A stretch of DNA of 23,012 nt from a virus. Shown here one piece after another: positions 16,601 through 22,913 of this stretch (its first letter is position 1; every line of letters begins with the position of its first letter). The notes under the pieces are model-generated. The model saw nothing but the letters and a program-made list of their open reading frames with translations. It ran no database searches and was not told the origin of the DNA. Both the position numbers and the translations under genes were made by a program. The stretch is from positions 1 to 23,012 of IMG/VR virus record IMGVR_UViG_3300021389_000162. One strand, written 5' to 3'.

Positions 16601-16919
16601 TAAAGTTAGAACCTGTAAGAGTGATTGTTTCACCACCAGCAGGGTCAACGGCAGTCTCTGAACCAGCGTAAGCACGAGATGCAATAATTGGTGGACTGTC
16701 GATCGCAGCCCATGAGTTAGTGTTTGTGTTCCACTGTTCTAGTGTACCAATTGTGGTATTAAATCTTAGATACCCAGCAGCAGGACTGCCAGGACGTTCA
16801 GCAGTTGTACCATGAGGCACACGAACATACTGCCCATCAAAATCTGGATTGTGTCCAATTTTTGGTGAGGTTACAGCATCGTCTTGAATACCGTCTGTTT
16901 TAATTCTAGAAATTGCCAT
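13623..16919 (-). CDS. Giant multidomain tail fibre/adhesin, 1098 aa
   Basis: This is the paralogue of the 1125-aa fibre, with the same domain order. There is a short front segment (MAISRIKTDGIQDDAVTSPK). An IPT/TIG-like domain spans about 78-163 (GGETITLTGSNFKAGATVTV). A He_PIG-like Ig domain spans about 166-258. A LamG-like lectin domain spans about 265-480 (WTWSGWVKR, WYHIVFVMDTT, KMYVNGEQI, IADIHFIDGQA). A SPRY-like domain follows (GKWYWECKVI, GVAYDADNFKVHWSVNGQWY), and then three C-terminal DUF7483-like modules (LGFQPDLVWIKDR, HGLTETPEFFMTK, SGFKPAWLMITK; end YMAFAENPLKY). Likely a carbohydrate-binding host-recognition fibre. An AATAAATA late box and AGGA ribosome site precede it. The gene order gives no hint that it is attached to the long tail fibre of T4. 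Confidence 0.85.
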   Translation of the reverse strand: MAISRIKTDGIQDDAVTSPKIGHNPDFDGQYVRVPHGTTAERPGSPAAGYLRFNTTIGTLEQWNTNTNSWAAIDSPPIIASRAYAGSETAVDPAGGETITLTGSNFKAGATVTVGGTTAPSVSIVSSSSITFTTPAKTAGDYDIVVTNTNGLAATLTNGISYNGAPAFTTAAGNVGTLFNSEAMSTITIVAAEPDSGTLAFSITSGALPSGVSLGSANGQLTGTPNPTISANTTFNFTVTATDDESQTNARAFNLIVLRKIYNVPITRSLMLNDNEAQYLNRTPSASNRRTWTWSGWVKRSNIETFRSIFAAQSSSSNRIRITFGTNNELQVYGEYTGGTSNSINLQTNRLFRDPSAWYHIVFVMDTTQATASNRAKMYVNGEQITSFSVSTYPSQNDQLEVNAASAHFIGQKGDSSEYYDGNIADIHFIDGQAKAPTDFANSYNGVWTPQTYTGTYGSNGFRLAFADDSDIGNDTSGNNNDFTPQSMHPDNVRLDSPTTNFAHLNSNDTRGTVTIQNGTYAALGANGTVTGTQSLPSGKWYWECKVINAIAPYIGLRRTGDTRAAYTSGAIAFQVGGNIYSELADLNIDGGVAYSSNAVIGVAYDADNFKVHWSVNGQWYTANAASASTLTISQVAAGTSAYDLSSFIGSSATGNKLIPYFATSTANTELVVNFGQNPTYNGLVSAGTNTDGNGRGLFTYPVPSGFLAVCAENIADDTDIDIRADVRPDDNMKCVTYTGNGTARSITGLGFQPDLVWIKDRVGTYNHQLYDSVRGPTGSLAGLLTNSNAAANDYSAFTSFDSDGFTITGVDGVNKDTRQHVAWCWKAGGATTATNVAAAGAVPTAGSVKIDGANKTDALAGTLAVKELSANTKAGFSIIRWTGDNADRTIAHGLTETPEFFMTKSLSQTRNWEGFHKNTSVGYVLYLNTTIGQNNASSTYFSGGFQDPNTNNSTIQLSSYVTGNNLDMIGYAWHSVAGYSDIGFYIGNNSADGPAVQSGFKPAWLMITKLGSGASDGSSWFILDNARDPINNPNKYLLLANSAAGDGPASAATTTTVHWQSNGFKVINTGSGGLNESGAIYIYMAFAENPLKYGEAV
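16510..16537. repeat. 28-bp identity between the two giant fibres (copy 2)
   Basis: Identical to 3961-3988, at the matching place in the IPT/TIG-coding part of the 1098-aa fibre. Both copies are in the same orientation, so recombination between them would delete the 12.5 kb that includes gp13-gp16. Confidence 0.85.
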
Positions 16920-16941
16920 TTATGTATGTCCTGTTTCTCTT

Positions 16942-16949
16942 TATTTATT
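16942..16949 (-). promoter_or_regulatory. Late promoter box AATAAATA before the 1098-aa fibre
   Basis: The minus strand reads AATAAATA, which fits the NATAAATA form described for cyanophage late promoters, one base off T4. It ends 23 bp before the ATG at 16919, and its first two bases belong to the TAA stop of the 80-aa gene. Confidence 0.55.
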
Positions 16950-17190
16950 AGTGACCGTCTGCTGCTAGTTCTGCGGCAATCACTGCATCATAGTCTGAGG
17001 CAGAACCTACAGTTAAAGTTCCTGCCGTAATTTGTTTTTGAATCTCTGCATATACGGTATTGGCAGTATTTAAGGGAACGTGACAGGGAATACCATCAAC
17101 AGTCGCCTTGATACCATTTGCATCTGCACCAGAAATAATATTTCCATCATCATCTCTAGGTACTAAGTAATATGCGTTTGTAATAATCAT
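16948..17190 (-). CDS. Small protein of unknown function, 80 aa
   Basis: The sequence reads MIITNAYYLVPRDDDGNIIS, then NGIKATVDGIPCHVPLNTAN, TVYAEIQKQITAGTLTVGSA and an acidic, Ala-rich end. The pattern of a short beta hairpin, then VP.N..N..Y.EI..(Q)..G, resembles small phage proteins such as XkdW-type or fibre-associated accessory proteins, but I cannot name the family. It sits between a fibre tip gene and the 1098-aa fibre; ribosome site AAGGAT. A fibre-assembly accessory role is a guess from position. Confidence 0.6.
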   Translation of the reverse strand: MIITNAYYLVPRDDDGNIISGADANGIKATVDGIPCHVPLNTANTVYAEIQKQITAGTLTVGSASDYDAVIAAELAADGH

Positions 17191-17204
17191 ATCTTCAATC
17201 CTTA

Positions 17205-18347
17205 TTATAATTCTGATGTTGCAATTACATGAGCGGCAAGGGCAATATCACCAGCCGCAACAGAAAAACCATTAATACCTCGTTCACCTAATTCATATGT
17301 TCCAGTTATGCTTACATTTGTATCGTGGGCGAAATCACCGCCAACATGACTAGCCCTATCTACAGTTCCATTGAGACTATAGTATGTAATAATTGGTGTG
17401 TCTCTCATTGGTACTGGATAGATTACTGTAAAGTTATGGTGGTTAGTGGTTGCAGTACCCCCATCATTTCTACATTGCGCTGCACCATTATCAGAACCAG
17501 TACTACCAATGGCAATACCATGACGATAGGTGTGGAAATAATAGCGCTGACAATCTCTAAGGTCTTCTGCATATGTTCTATGCTCAAATGGAGATGGGAT
17601 TGTGCCCCTTTCTAACTGTACGCCAGTAATTTCAAAGGTAGCGTTCAGAGTATTTGAGAAAGTTGTAGAACTTACTCCATTAGGAAGTATTAGGCCAGCG
17701 CCAGATTCATTCGCCCAAGTGTTATTCGTGTAGGAAGCGGTTTGTCCATCTAACATTATGTGAATTGCCCATCCAGTAGTATTATCGGCGTCACTATCTA
17801 ATGCAACATTATATGCTGGAATAGGAATACTTACTCTTTGCCATGTATTGGCTGCGTTAATAGTAAATGGTATAACTATTTCTTGTGGAGTTGCGTGTTG
17901 ATATGCAAGGATATATAATCCATATGTAGTTGCTATTGATGCCTTTACATAAAAACTTAAAACTGATTGAGACATATTAGAAGTTCCTACACCAAGTCTA
18001 TGTGTATCACGCTTTTCGATATAATATCCTATACCAACTGATGTGCTAGCTGGTACGGAGCCTCCTTCTGCTGTTGTACATTTAGCTTGTAGTGCATGAA
18101 TAAGTCCGGCATCACCTGTTCCAGATGCATCAACTCTTGTGTGACTGAATTGTGCATTTGCCCAAGTACCACCTCTACGATGAGAAAATCTATCTACTGT
18201 AATAACACCACCAGTATTTGCCAAACCTGTAGTGGTGTGAGTTGTGGCTTTTCTTTGAGAGACTTGCATGGCTCCATTATAGACAAGATTCCGTCTACTA
18301 TCTAAAGAAACAGATTGTCCTCTATTATTTACTTTAATCAATGCCAT
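17205..18347 (-). CDS. Fibre tip with carbohydrate-binding-like domain (unit B, third gene), 380 aa
   Basis: The start region RRNLVYNGAMQVSQR (18-32) and ITVDRFSHRRGG (49-60) is a widespread motif of phage and prophage fibre domains that resemble carbohydrate-binding modules. The sandwich closes with EITGVQLERGTIPSPFEHRT (239-258) and YAEDLRDCQRYYF (259-271), after which comes a separate beta-rich C-terminal head of about 110 residues. I set the start at 18347, where TAATG joins it to the stop of the chaperone-like gene. The longer frame to 18365 (MAGETI) only reads back into that gene's C-terminus. The same coupling is seen at 20706. Sugar binding is inferred from fold resemblance. Confidence 0.78.
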   Translation of the reverse strand: MALIKVNNRGQSVSLDSRRNLVYNGAMQVSQRKATTHTTTGLANTGGVITVDRFSHRRGGTWANAQFSHTRVDASGTGDAGLIHALQAKCTTAEGGSVPASTSVGIGYYIEKRDTHRLGVGTSNMSQSVLSFYVKASIATTYGLYILAYQHATPQEIVIPFTINAANTWQRVSIPIPAYNVALDSDADNTTGWAIHIMLDGQTASYTNNTWANESGAGLILPNGVSSTTFSNTLNATFEITGVQLERGTIPSPFEHRTYAEDLRDCQRYYFHTYRHGIAIGSTGSDNGAAQCRNDGGTATTNHHNFTVIYPVPMRDTPIITYYSLNGTVDRASHVGGDFAHDTNVSITGTYELGERGINGFSVAAGDIALAAHVIATSEL

Positions 18348-18364
18348 TATGGTTTCTCCGGCCA
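18345..18364. repeat. 20-bp direct repeat at a chaperone/fibre-tip junction (copy 1)
   Basis: The 20 bases here are identical to 20704-20723. They contain the last codons of the chaperone-like gene (WPEKP), its TAA stop and the overlapping ATG of the next gene. The identity marks the boundary of the duplicated units. Confidence 0.85.
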
Positions 18365-18700
18365 TGTAACATCATCAAGTGATGTTGCATCATCTGTTAT
18401 ATCTCTAAGTGCTTGTCTGTATGTTTTCCAATCTGCATCATTTGAAAGAGTAACATCTCTGTTCTGTGTCCAATCTGTTTCTGCGAGTTTTCTGTTTCTT
18501 TCTTCTCTCACTTCATCCAACTTTTCTGCAGCGTATATCTCATTTCTTTTTGTTTCAATTGCAGAGGATGTTGGTTCAGTCAAACTATCATTCAACCACT
18601 CAACAGTATAATCTGTCATATTTCCGCTTGGAATAACTCTAAAATCTACATTAACATTTGCACCATCTACAAGTGCCATAATTGCTTTTGCTACACTCAT
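18347..18700 (-). CDS. Tail-assembly-chaperone-like protein, copy 2 (unit B), 117 aa
   Basis: This copy has a variable N-terminal part (MSVAKAIMALVDGANVNVDF, TDYTVEWLNDSLTEPTSSAI), a short predicted helix (YAAEKLDEVREERNRKLAET), and the conserved end TDWTQN, then WKTYRQALRDITDDATSLDD and VTWPEKP. The end is nearly the same as in copy 1 (20706-21083) and similar to copy 3 (4803-5192). It is coupled to both neighbours: ATGA overlap with the fibre before it and TAATG with the fibre tip after it. Such tight coupling suggests co-translation with fibre partners. The family call (Phage_tail_APC) is by recognition; a chaperone role in this phage is inferred. Confidence 0.82.
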   Translation of the reverse strand: MSVAKAIMALVDGANVNVDFRVIPSGNMTDYTVEWLNDSLTEPTSSAIETKRNEIYAAEKLDEVREERNRKLAETDWTQNRDVTLSNDADWKTYRQALRDITDDATSLDDVTWPEKP

Positions 18701-19707
18701 GACCCTACCACTCCATAAATTGTCACTTCACCAGTTGTATTCAACAAACTACTCGCCTCGCCGTAATTTGGTGCGTTCGTTTCTTGAAAAAATCTGATAC
18801 CCCTTGCGTTTACAGCGGCAGCATTTGTTGCTACTCCTTTTGGCATTTCCCAATATAAAACTGGATTATACATAAAATGTTCAGCCCAATACATAAATCC
18901 AGTACCAGAATATGCATTCTTCATCCATAGTCTACCTTCAAAATAAGAGGATGCATCAGTAACGCTGGTATTTGCACCTAGAAAGGCGTATGTACTTGCG
19001 GCGGCCCGTACAGAACCAGTAGTTCCAGCACCAAGCGTCCAATACTCGATTTCTGTTGTAAAGGTTGCTGACGCCCAAGATGAAAGACTACTAGAGTAAA
19101 TACCATTAGATTCAACATCGGCACCAGAAGTTTCCAATGCAAAACTTAATGTATTTACATTTGCGACAGTCGATGTAATTTTGTAGTCAATCACATAATC
19201 ATTATAGGTTGATGTAAAACAATTTGGAAGATCAAAACTTCCAGATGTATCTGAAGAAGTCCTTGTTTTAGTTGCAACTTGAATTAGATTGCCATTTGGA
19301 AGAGATGTCAGTGATGCACCAGAAACCGCTGGCAATGCACCAGTAAGTTTCGATGATGACATTCCAACAACCTTTGCATCTGTCACTGCACTGTTAGCAA
19401 GTTGACTTGTGTTTACACTTCCGTCACTTGGTGTTCCAATATTAAGAACATCTCCAAGTGCCATGATAAAGTCGATGTTATCAGAACTTGTTAGAGCAGA
19501 AGCGAATGTGATTGTTGAACCAGATACAGTGAATGAATCTTGTGGGGCCTGCATAACACCATTGAGCGAAACCAGCAAATGATTTGCACTAGCAGGCGAA
19601 TATGCACCACCGTTTAACAGTAGATTATAAGTCGCAGTGGCAGATGTTGTAATAGCATCTAACTTATGATATGCACCTGTTACTGGCTGTTGTCCTATGA
19701 ATGGCAT
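18697..19707 (-). CDS. Modular fibre protein (unit B, first gene), 336 aa
   Basis: The protein starts MPFIGQQPVTGAYHKLDAIT, followed by the attachment-type module (YNLLLNGGAYSPASANHLLV, SLNGVMQAPQDSFTVSGSTI) also present at 21095 and twice at 22272. A linker follows (TSQLANSAVTDAKVVGMSSS, KLTGALPAVSGASLTSLP) that is almost the same as in 21095-21913. Residues from about 145 form a different beta-rich head (FDLPNCFTSTYNDYVIDYKI, MYWAEHFMYNPVLYWEMP, end EVTIYGVVGS), where GEVTIYGV resembles the last strand of lectin-like or C1q-type heads. A CTAAATA box and AGGAAA ribosome site precede it. The pattern of conserved front and exchanged head is typical of receptor-binding fibres. Confidence 0.78.
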   Translation of the reverse strand: MPFIGQQPVTGAYHKLDAITTSATATYNLLLNGGAYSPASANHLLVSLNGVMQAPQDSFTVSGSTITFASALTSSDNIDFIMALGDVLNIGTPSDGSVNTSQLANSAVTDAKVVGMSSSKLTGALPAVSGASLTSLPNGNLIQVATKTRTSSDTSGSFDLPNCFTSTYNDYVIDYKITSTVANVNTLSFALETSGADVESNGIYSSSLSSWASATFTTEIEYWTLGAGTTGSVRAAASTYAFLGANTSVTDASSYFEGRLWMKNAYSGTGFMYWAEHFMYNPVLYWEMPKGVATNAAAVNARGIRFFQETNAPNYGEASSLLNTTGEVTIYGVVGS

Positions 19708-19734
19708 ATTATTGTTTCCTAATCTCGTTCATAC

Positions 19735-19741
19735 TATTTAG
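19735..19741 (-). promoter_or_regulatory. Candidate late promoter box CTAAATA before unit B
   Basis: The minus strand reads CTAAATA, a form reported for late promoters of marine cyanophage S-PM2. It ends 28 bp before the ATG at 19707, and the TAA stop of the 51-aa gene lies within it. It is a weaker match to T4 than the other boxes. Confidence 0.4.
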
Positions 19742-19893
19742 TCTGCATCTTCCCATTGTGTGAACCCACAACTTGTGCATCCAGTTTCACCAGATGATTT
19801 TACAGTCCAACTTTCATCACCATCAGTAATAGTTTCGTTTGTTACTGTGACTTCTTCTACGTTATCGCAATTTTTACATTTATACTCAGCCAT
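19738..19893 (-). CDS. Small zinc-ribbon-like protein, 51 aa
   Basis: This short gene reads MAEYKCKNCDNVEEVTVTNE, then TITDGDESWTVKSSGETGCT and SCGFTQWEDAD. It has two CxxC pairs (Cys6/Cys9 and Cys39/Cys42) 29 residues apart, the usual layout of a zinc ribbon. A strong ribosome site AGGAGA lies at the end of the preceding gene, and the start comes 3 bp after that gene's stop. It is the only non-fibre-looking gene between the two duplicated fibre units. Possible roles are nucleic-acid binding, transcription adaptor or a structural zinc knuckle; none can be shown. The clean start, ribosome site and paired cysteines support a real gene. Confidence 0.8.
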   Translation of the reverse strand: MAEYKCKNCDNVEEVTVTNETITDGDESWTVKSSGETGCTSCGFTQWEDAD

Positions 19894-19896
19894 CTA

Positions 19897-20706
19897 TTAA
19901 TCTCCTGTTGGCATTCTCAATCCATAGACTGAAATGTAACTTCCCTTTGCAAAATTAAAATTTGAACCAGATACATTTTGATTAATTGCAAACTGAAATC
20001 CACCAAATGAATCTGATGCATTTCCTGTGGCAGTTGGATCGAAAGTTTGATTCTGACGAGCAGTTCCATTCGTACCCTGATATACACTCGATGTCTGATT
20101 GTAGGTTTGAGCTATAGTATGATAATACGTTCTATAACCAATGTTAGTAACTTCTGATGCCACAGTTGTGTCATTTGCAAAAGACCTATGGTCAAAACCA
20201 TCCATGTTTGCAATAGCCTCTGGATGAAACCCTCTTGCAGTAAGTTCTCCCTGAACTCCAGCACGATAACCGGCAGTGGCTGAACCCCTTGCCCAAATAT
20301 TATTTTGAAGCTTCAAGGTTGTACTAGCATTTCTTGTCAAACTAGTGGCACCACTTGTCGTGTCTTGTACTGTTGCCCCACCGAACCAACTACCAACAGC
20401 TGTTGATGTTTGATCCATTCTTATAGTATCAAATAAAAGATTCGCCGTGGTTGATCCAGTATGAGTAAAATGATAATACATTTTATAACATTGATATCTA
20501 GTTTTTATAGTTGACAAGTTGATATTGATAGTGGCATAACTCGAACTCCCAGATACTCCGTTTTGAAAATTAGTGTCGCCATCTGATTTACAAACTCTTG
20601 TTTCGATATGTTCCCAACCAGAAAGTCCAACACCCTGAGTTGCAACATCTAAATCAGATGCTACAACATTTTGTCTCATTCCACTTTGTATTATACTTAA
20701 AGGCAT
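19897..20706 (-). CDS. Fibre tip protein (unit A, third gene), 269 aa
   Basis: The gene is coupled by TAATG to the chaperone-like gene, so the start is placed at 20706 (MPLSIIQSGMRQNVVASDLD); a longer frame to 20724 reads back into the neighbour. The protein is beta-rich, with Ser/Thr/Asn-rich strands (SSYATININLSTIKTRYQCY, KMYYHFTHTG, FGGFQFAINQNVSGSNFNF) and a last strand SYISVYGLRMPTGD. SYISVYGL resembles the closing strand of many phage lectin-like heads. It lacks the carbohydrate-binding-like front of its positional counterpart in unit B. Receptor binding is inferred from context; the fold was not identified. Confidence 0.72.
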   Translation of the reverse strand: MPLSIIQSGMRQNVVASDLDVATQGVGLSGWEHIETRVCKSDGDTNFQNGVSGSSSYATININLSTIKTRYQCYKMYYHFTHTGSTTANLLFDTIRMDQTSTAVGSWFGGATVQDTTSGATSLTRNASTTLKLQNNIWARGSATAGYRAGVQGELTARGFHPEAIANMDGFDHRSFANDTTVASEVTNIGYRTYYHTIAQTYNQTSSVYQGTNGTARQNQTFDPTATGNASDSFGGFQFAINQNVSGSNFNFAKGSYISVYGLRMPTGD

Positions 20707-20723
20707 TATGGTTTCTCCGGCCA
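20704..20723. repeat. 20-bp direct repeat at a chaperone/fibre-tip junction (copy 2)
   Basis: Identical to 18345-18364. It covers the end of the chaperone-like gene and the TAATG start of the following fibre tip gene, in the same frame relation as in copy 1. Confidence 0.85.
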
Positions 20724-21083
20724 AGTGACATCATCAAGTGATGTAGCACTATCTGTAATGTCTCTTAATGCTTGACGATATGTTTTCCATGCAGCAGGAA
20801 TGTTTGTTCCCAACTCTTTATGCATAGTGACAACCCAATCTGTTTCTGCGAGTTTAGTGTTTCTTACTGCACGAAGAGCAGTAATGTTTTGTTCGGCAGT
20901 AATCGTTGAATCGTTGATTCCATCAATTGCAGATTGTGATGGTTGACTTACAGTTTTGTGTTCCCACTTTTCAATGGACTCCACACCATTTTCTGACATG
21001 ATTAAAATTGTTCCTGTCTCTGGATGAAAATCATCATTGGTTAAGGAAGGTTTTAATTTCATTATTTTACTTGCTAAATTCAT
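20706..21083 (-). CDS. Tail-assembly-chaperone-like protein, copy 1 (unit A), 125 aa
   Basis: The N-terminal half (MNLASKIMKLKPSLTNDDFH, ILIMSENGVESIEKWEHKTV) is unlike that of copy 2. The C-terminal half matches it: ALRAVRNTKLAETDWVVTMH, WKTYRQALRDITDSATSLDD, VTWPEKP. The conserved end is therefore the working family domain and the front is exchangeable, perhaps specific to the partner fibre (inference). The ribosome site is AAGGAAAG; the gene begins 11 bp after the fibre at 21095. Confidence 0.82.
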   Translation of the reverse strand: MNLASKIMKLKPSLTNDDFHPETGTILIMSENGVESIEKWEHKTVSQPSQSAIDGINDSTITAEQNITALRAVRNTKLAETDWVVTMHKELGTNIPAAWKTYRQALRDITDSATSLDDVTWPEKP

Positions 21084-21094
21084 TCTATCTTTCC

Positions 21095-21913
21095 TTAATC
21101 AGCTATTCTAACAATTACAGCAGTACCATAAGTACTAGTACCAGTTGCGCCAGAGTTAGTATATAATGCAAACTGAAAGTAATCTGAAGAACCATTCATA
21201 GACACTATACTGACAACAGTAGGAAACCCTAGATTAGAACCACCAGCATAATTTATAATATCACTTTGTGACGCCCAGTTACTACTGTTTTTGTAAATGT
21301 ATGATGTTGGAGTATATCCACCAGTTGTAGTTATACTACATCCTGCTTGGAATACAACAAGATAATCTCCAGCAACACTTGGTATAATTTGAGAAGTATT
21401 TGCAATAGTAAAATTATTTGATTGTGCTTGTAATGTTGGAGTAATTGCTGTTACAGTATTGTGAGCAATATTAGGCCCAGAAAAAGTAACTCTTGCATAG
21501 TCCTTAGTAGGGGATGAAATACCTGTCAATGCGGCACCACTAATTGCTGGTAATGCACCAGTAAGTTTTGACGCCGCCATTCCAGCAATCTTTGCATCTG
21601 TTACTGCACTTGAAGCAATCTTTGCAGAACTAATAGTTCCATCAGCAGGAACGACTGAGTTCTCTTCTAGTCCTTTGAATACGACATAGAAGTTTAATCC
21701 AGTTGCAGGCGGTGCTGACATAGCAAGAGTTGTTCCAGAAACGGTATAAGCATCAGTAGGTTCTTGGCGAACATTTCCTACGAATACTTCAATATCGTTT
21801 GCAGAAGCAACTGCACTATTTAATGTGAAATCTGTTGTACTACCATTTGCAGTAAAATCTTGTTTAGTTCTTGAAGAGAAACTAGCATTTGGTGTACTTC
21901 CAAGATATGGCAT
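21095..21913 (-). CDS. Modular fibre protein (unit A, first gene), 272 aa
   Basis: The front MPYLGSTPNASFSSRTKQDF is followed by an attachment-type module (FTLNSAVASANDIEVFVGNV, RQEPTDAYTVSGTTLAM) and a shaft linker (SAKIASSAVTDAKIAGMAAS, KLTGALPAISGAALTG). The linker closely matches 18697-19707. The head from about residue 135 is different and C1q-like in appearance: KDYARVTFSGPNI, SQIIPSVAGDYLVVFQAGC, YFQFALYTNSG and the end GTAVIVRIAD. The ribosome site is AGGGAG. It is the first gene of unit A, followed by a chaperone-like gene and a tip gene. Likely role: receptor-binding fibre (inference). Confidence 0.8.
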   Translation of the reverse strand: MPYLGSTPNASFSSRTKQDFTANGSTTDFTLNSAVASANDIEVFVGNVRQEPTDAYTVSGTTLAMSAPPATGLNFYVVFKGLEENSVVPADGTISSAKIASSAVTDAKIAGMAASKLTGALPAISGAALTGISSPTKDYARVTFSGPNIAHNTVTAITPTLQAQSNNFTIANTSQIIPSVAGDYLVVFQAGCSITTTGGYTPTSYIYKNSSNWASQSDIINYAGGSNLGFPTVVSIVSMNGSSDYFQFALYTNSGATGTSTYGTAVIVRIAD

Positions 21914-21924
21914 AGATTACTCCC

Positions 21925-22257
21925 TTATGCTTTTTCCATGAAACCAAGAACGACATCTATTGCCGAACCAGTTCCAGCTTGAACTTTGAGAATATCTGTT
22001 GCTTCAAGTATATACTTTTGTCCAGCGAGTGTTTCTAATGTCGTGTTTGCTGGGATACTGACATCTTCCAACAACTGAAATGTTGTACTTGCAGAAGTGT
22101 CTGTAAATTGTACTTTGACTGTAACTGCATTAGTTGTCTTGTTTGCAATCGCCAGTCCTAAAATAACTGTTTGTGTTGCGGCAGGAGCAGTGTATAAAGT
22201 TTGATAAGAACTATTACTTACGTTTGCCAATGCAGCATTCTTAAATGTGTTCGCCAT
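21925..22257 (-). CDS. Small virion structural protein, 110 aa
   Basis: The sequence MANTFKNAALANVSNSSYQT, VILGLAIANKTTNAVTVKVQ, FTDTSASTTFQLLEDVSIPA and KYILEATDILKVQAGTGSAI is a single beta-sandwich-like domain seen as a stand-alone small protein in many marine T4-like phages, annotated there as virion or hypothetical protein. The SD AGGA lies 9 bp upstream. It sits in the same transcript as the 204-aa gene before it and unit A after it. A decoration or connector role is possible but not shown. Confidence 0.7.
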   Translation of the reverse strand: MANTFKNAALANVSNSSYQTLYTAPAATQTVILGLAIANKTTNAVTVKVQFTDTSASTTFQLLEDVSIPANTTLETLAGQKYILEATDILKVQAGTGSAIDVVLGFMEKA

Positions 22258-22271
22258 GTTTTTTTCCTATA

Positions 22272-22886
22272 TTATCCTAAAGCAATTGCCAGTGCCGTTG
22301 CGTCATCTTCTGCTTGGTCAAATACCCCTTGCTGAACCTTTGCAACAGACACAGTTCCATCTGCAATAGTATTTAGTGTGTTCACCCCATTCAATTGAAT
22401 ACATTGAATGTTATTTGTTCCACTTGGTGGAGCAGATGTAAATGTTAATACGTCACCATTGACGGTATACGCATATGAAGAACCATATCTTTGATATACA
22501 TTATCTACAAACACAGCAAAGTTTTGAGCGGCATTTGCAGCAGGAGTTCTTGTCAATGTAAATGTAGTATCAGAACCATCACCATTAAACTCATCTATGT
22601 GTGTTGATGAGGTAGCAGGAGTTGCTGTTAGAACTTCATTACCAAGATAGACAATAGAAACTCTACCACCATTATCTGGTGCTTGTGAAAATGTAATCTT
22701 TGGTTGTCCAGAAACAAGACTAGTTGAATACGAATATTCGGGTTCTTGCACGACACCATCAAGTACGACCAACAACGAAGTTGGTACTGCCATATGGTCA
22801 AGATTGTAAGATGTGGTTGTACCATCACCCGCCAAAACCTGTCTGTCAAATACACCGTAACTTGGTGATGCGCCAATATATGCCAT
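22272..22886 (-). CDS. Structural protein with two attachment-type modules, 204 aa
   Basis: The protein starts MAYIGASPSYGVFDRQVLAG and has two successive copies of the same beta module. Module 1 (about residues 19-82) has GDGTTTSYNL, SLLVVLDGVVQEPEYSY, KITFSQAPDNGGRVSIVYLG. Module 2 (about 104-170) has GDGSDTTFTL, FAVFVDNVYQRYGSSYAY, VLTFTSAPPSGTNNIQCIQL. One copy of this module stands at the front of the fibres at 18697 and 21095. The end DDATALAIALG resembles AIAMGIALG of the 546-aa fibre. There is no variable head, so it may be a shared adaptor onto which the fibres dock (inference). A CATAAATA late box and AAAGGGA ribosome site precede it. Confidence 0.78.
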   Translation of the reverse strand: MAYIGASPSYGVFDRQVLAGDGTTTSYNLDHMAVPTSLLVVLDGVVQEPEYSYSTSLVSGQPKITFSQAPDNGGRVSIVYLGNEVLTATPATSSTHIDEFNGDGSDTTFTLTRTPAANAAQNFAVFVDNVYQRYGSSYAYTVNGDVLTFTSAPPSGTNNIQCIQLNGVNTLNTIADGTVSVAKVQQGVFDQAEDDATALAIALG

Positions 22887-22905
22887 TATTTTTTCCCTTT
22901 AATCA

Positions 22906-22913
22906 TATTTATG
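22906..22913 (-). promoter_or_regulatory. Late promoter box CATAAATA before the 204-aa gene
   Basis: The minus strand reads CATAAATA, matching NATAAATA. It ends 20 bp before the ATG at 22886 and contains the TAA stop of the gene entering from the right edge. Confidence 0.6.

Noticed and set aside
18348-18365. Longer starts of the fibre tip genes at 18365 and 20724 (MAGETI)
   Set aside because: These residues are translated from the end of the chaperone-like genes; the TAATG starts at 18347 and 20706 fit better.
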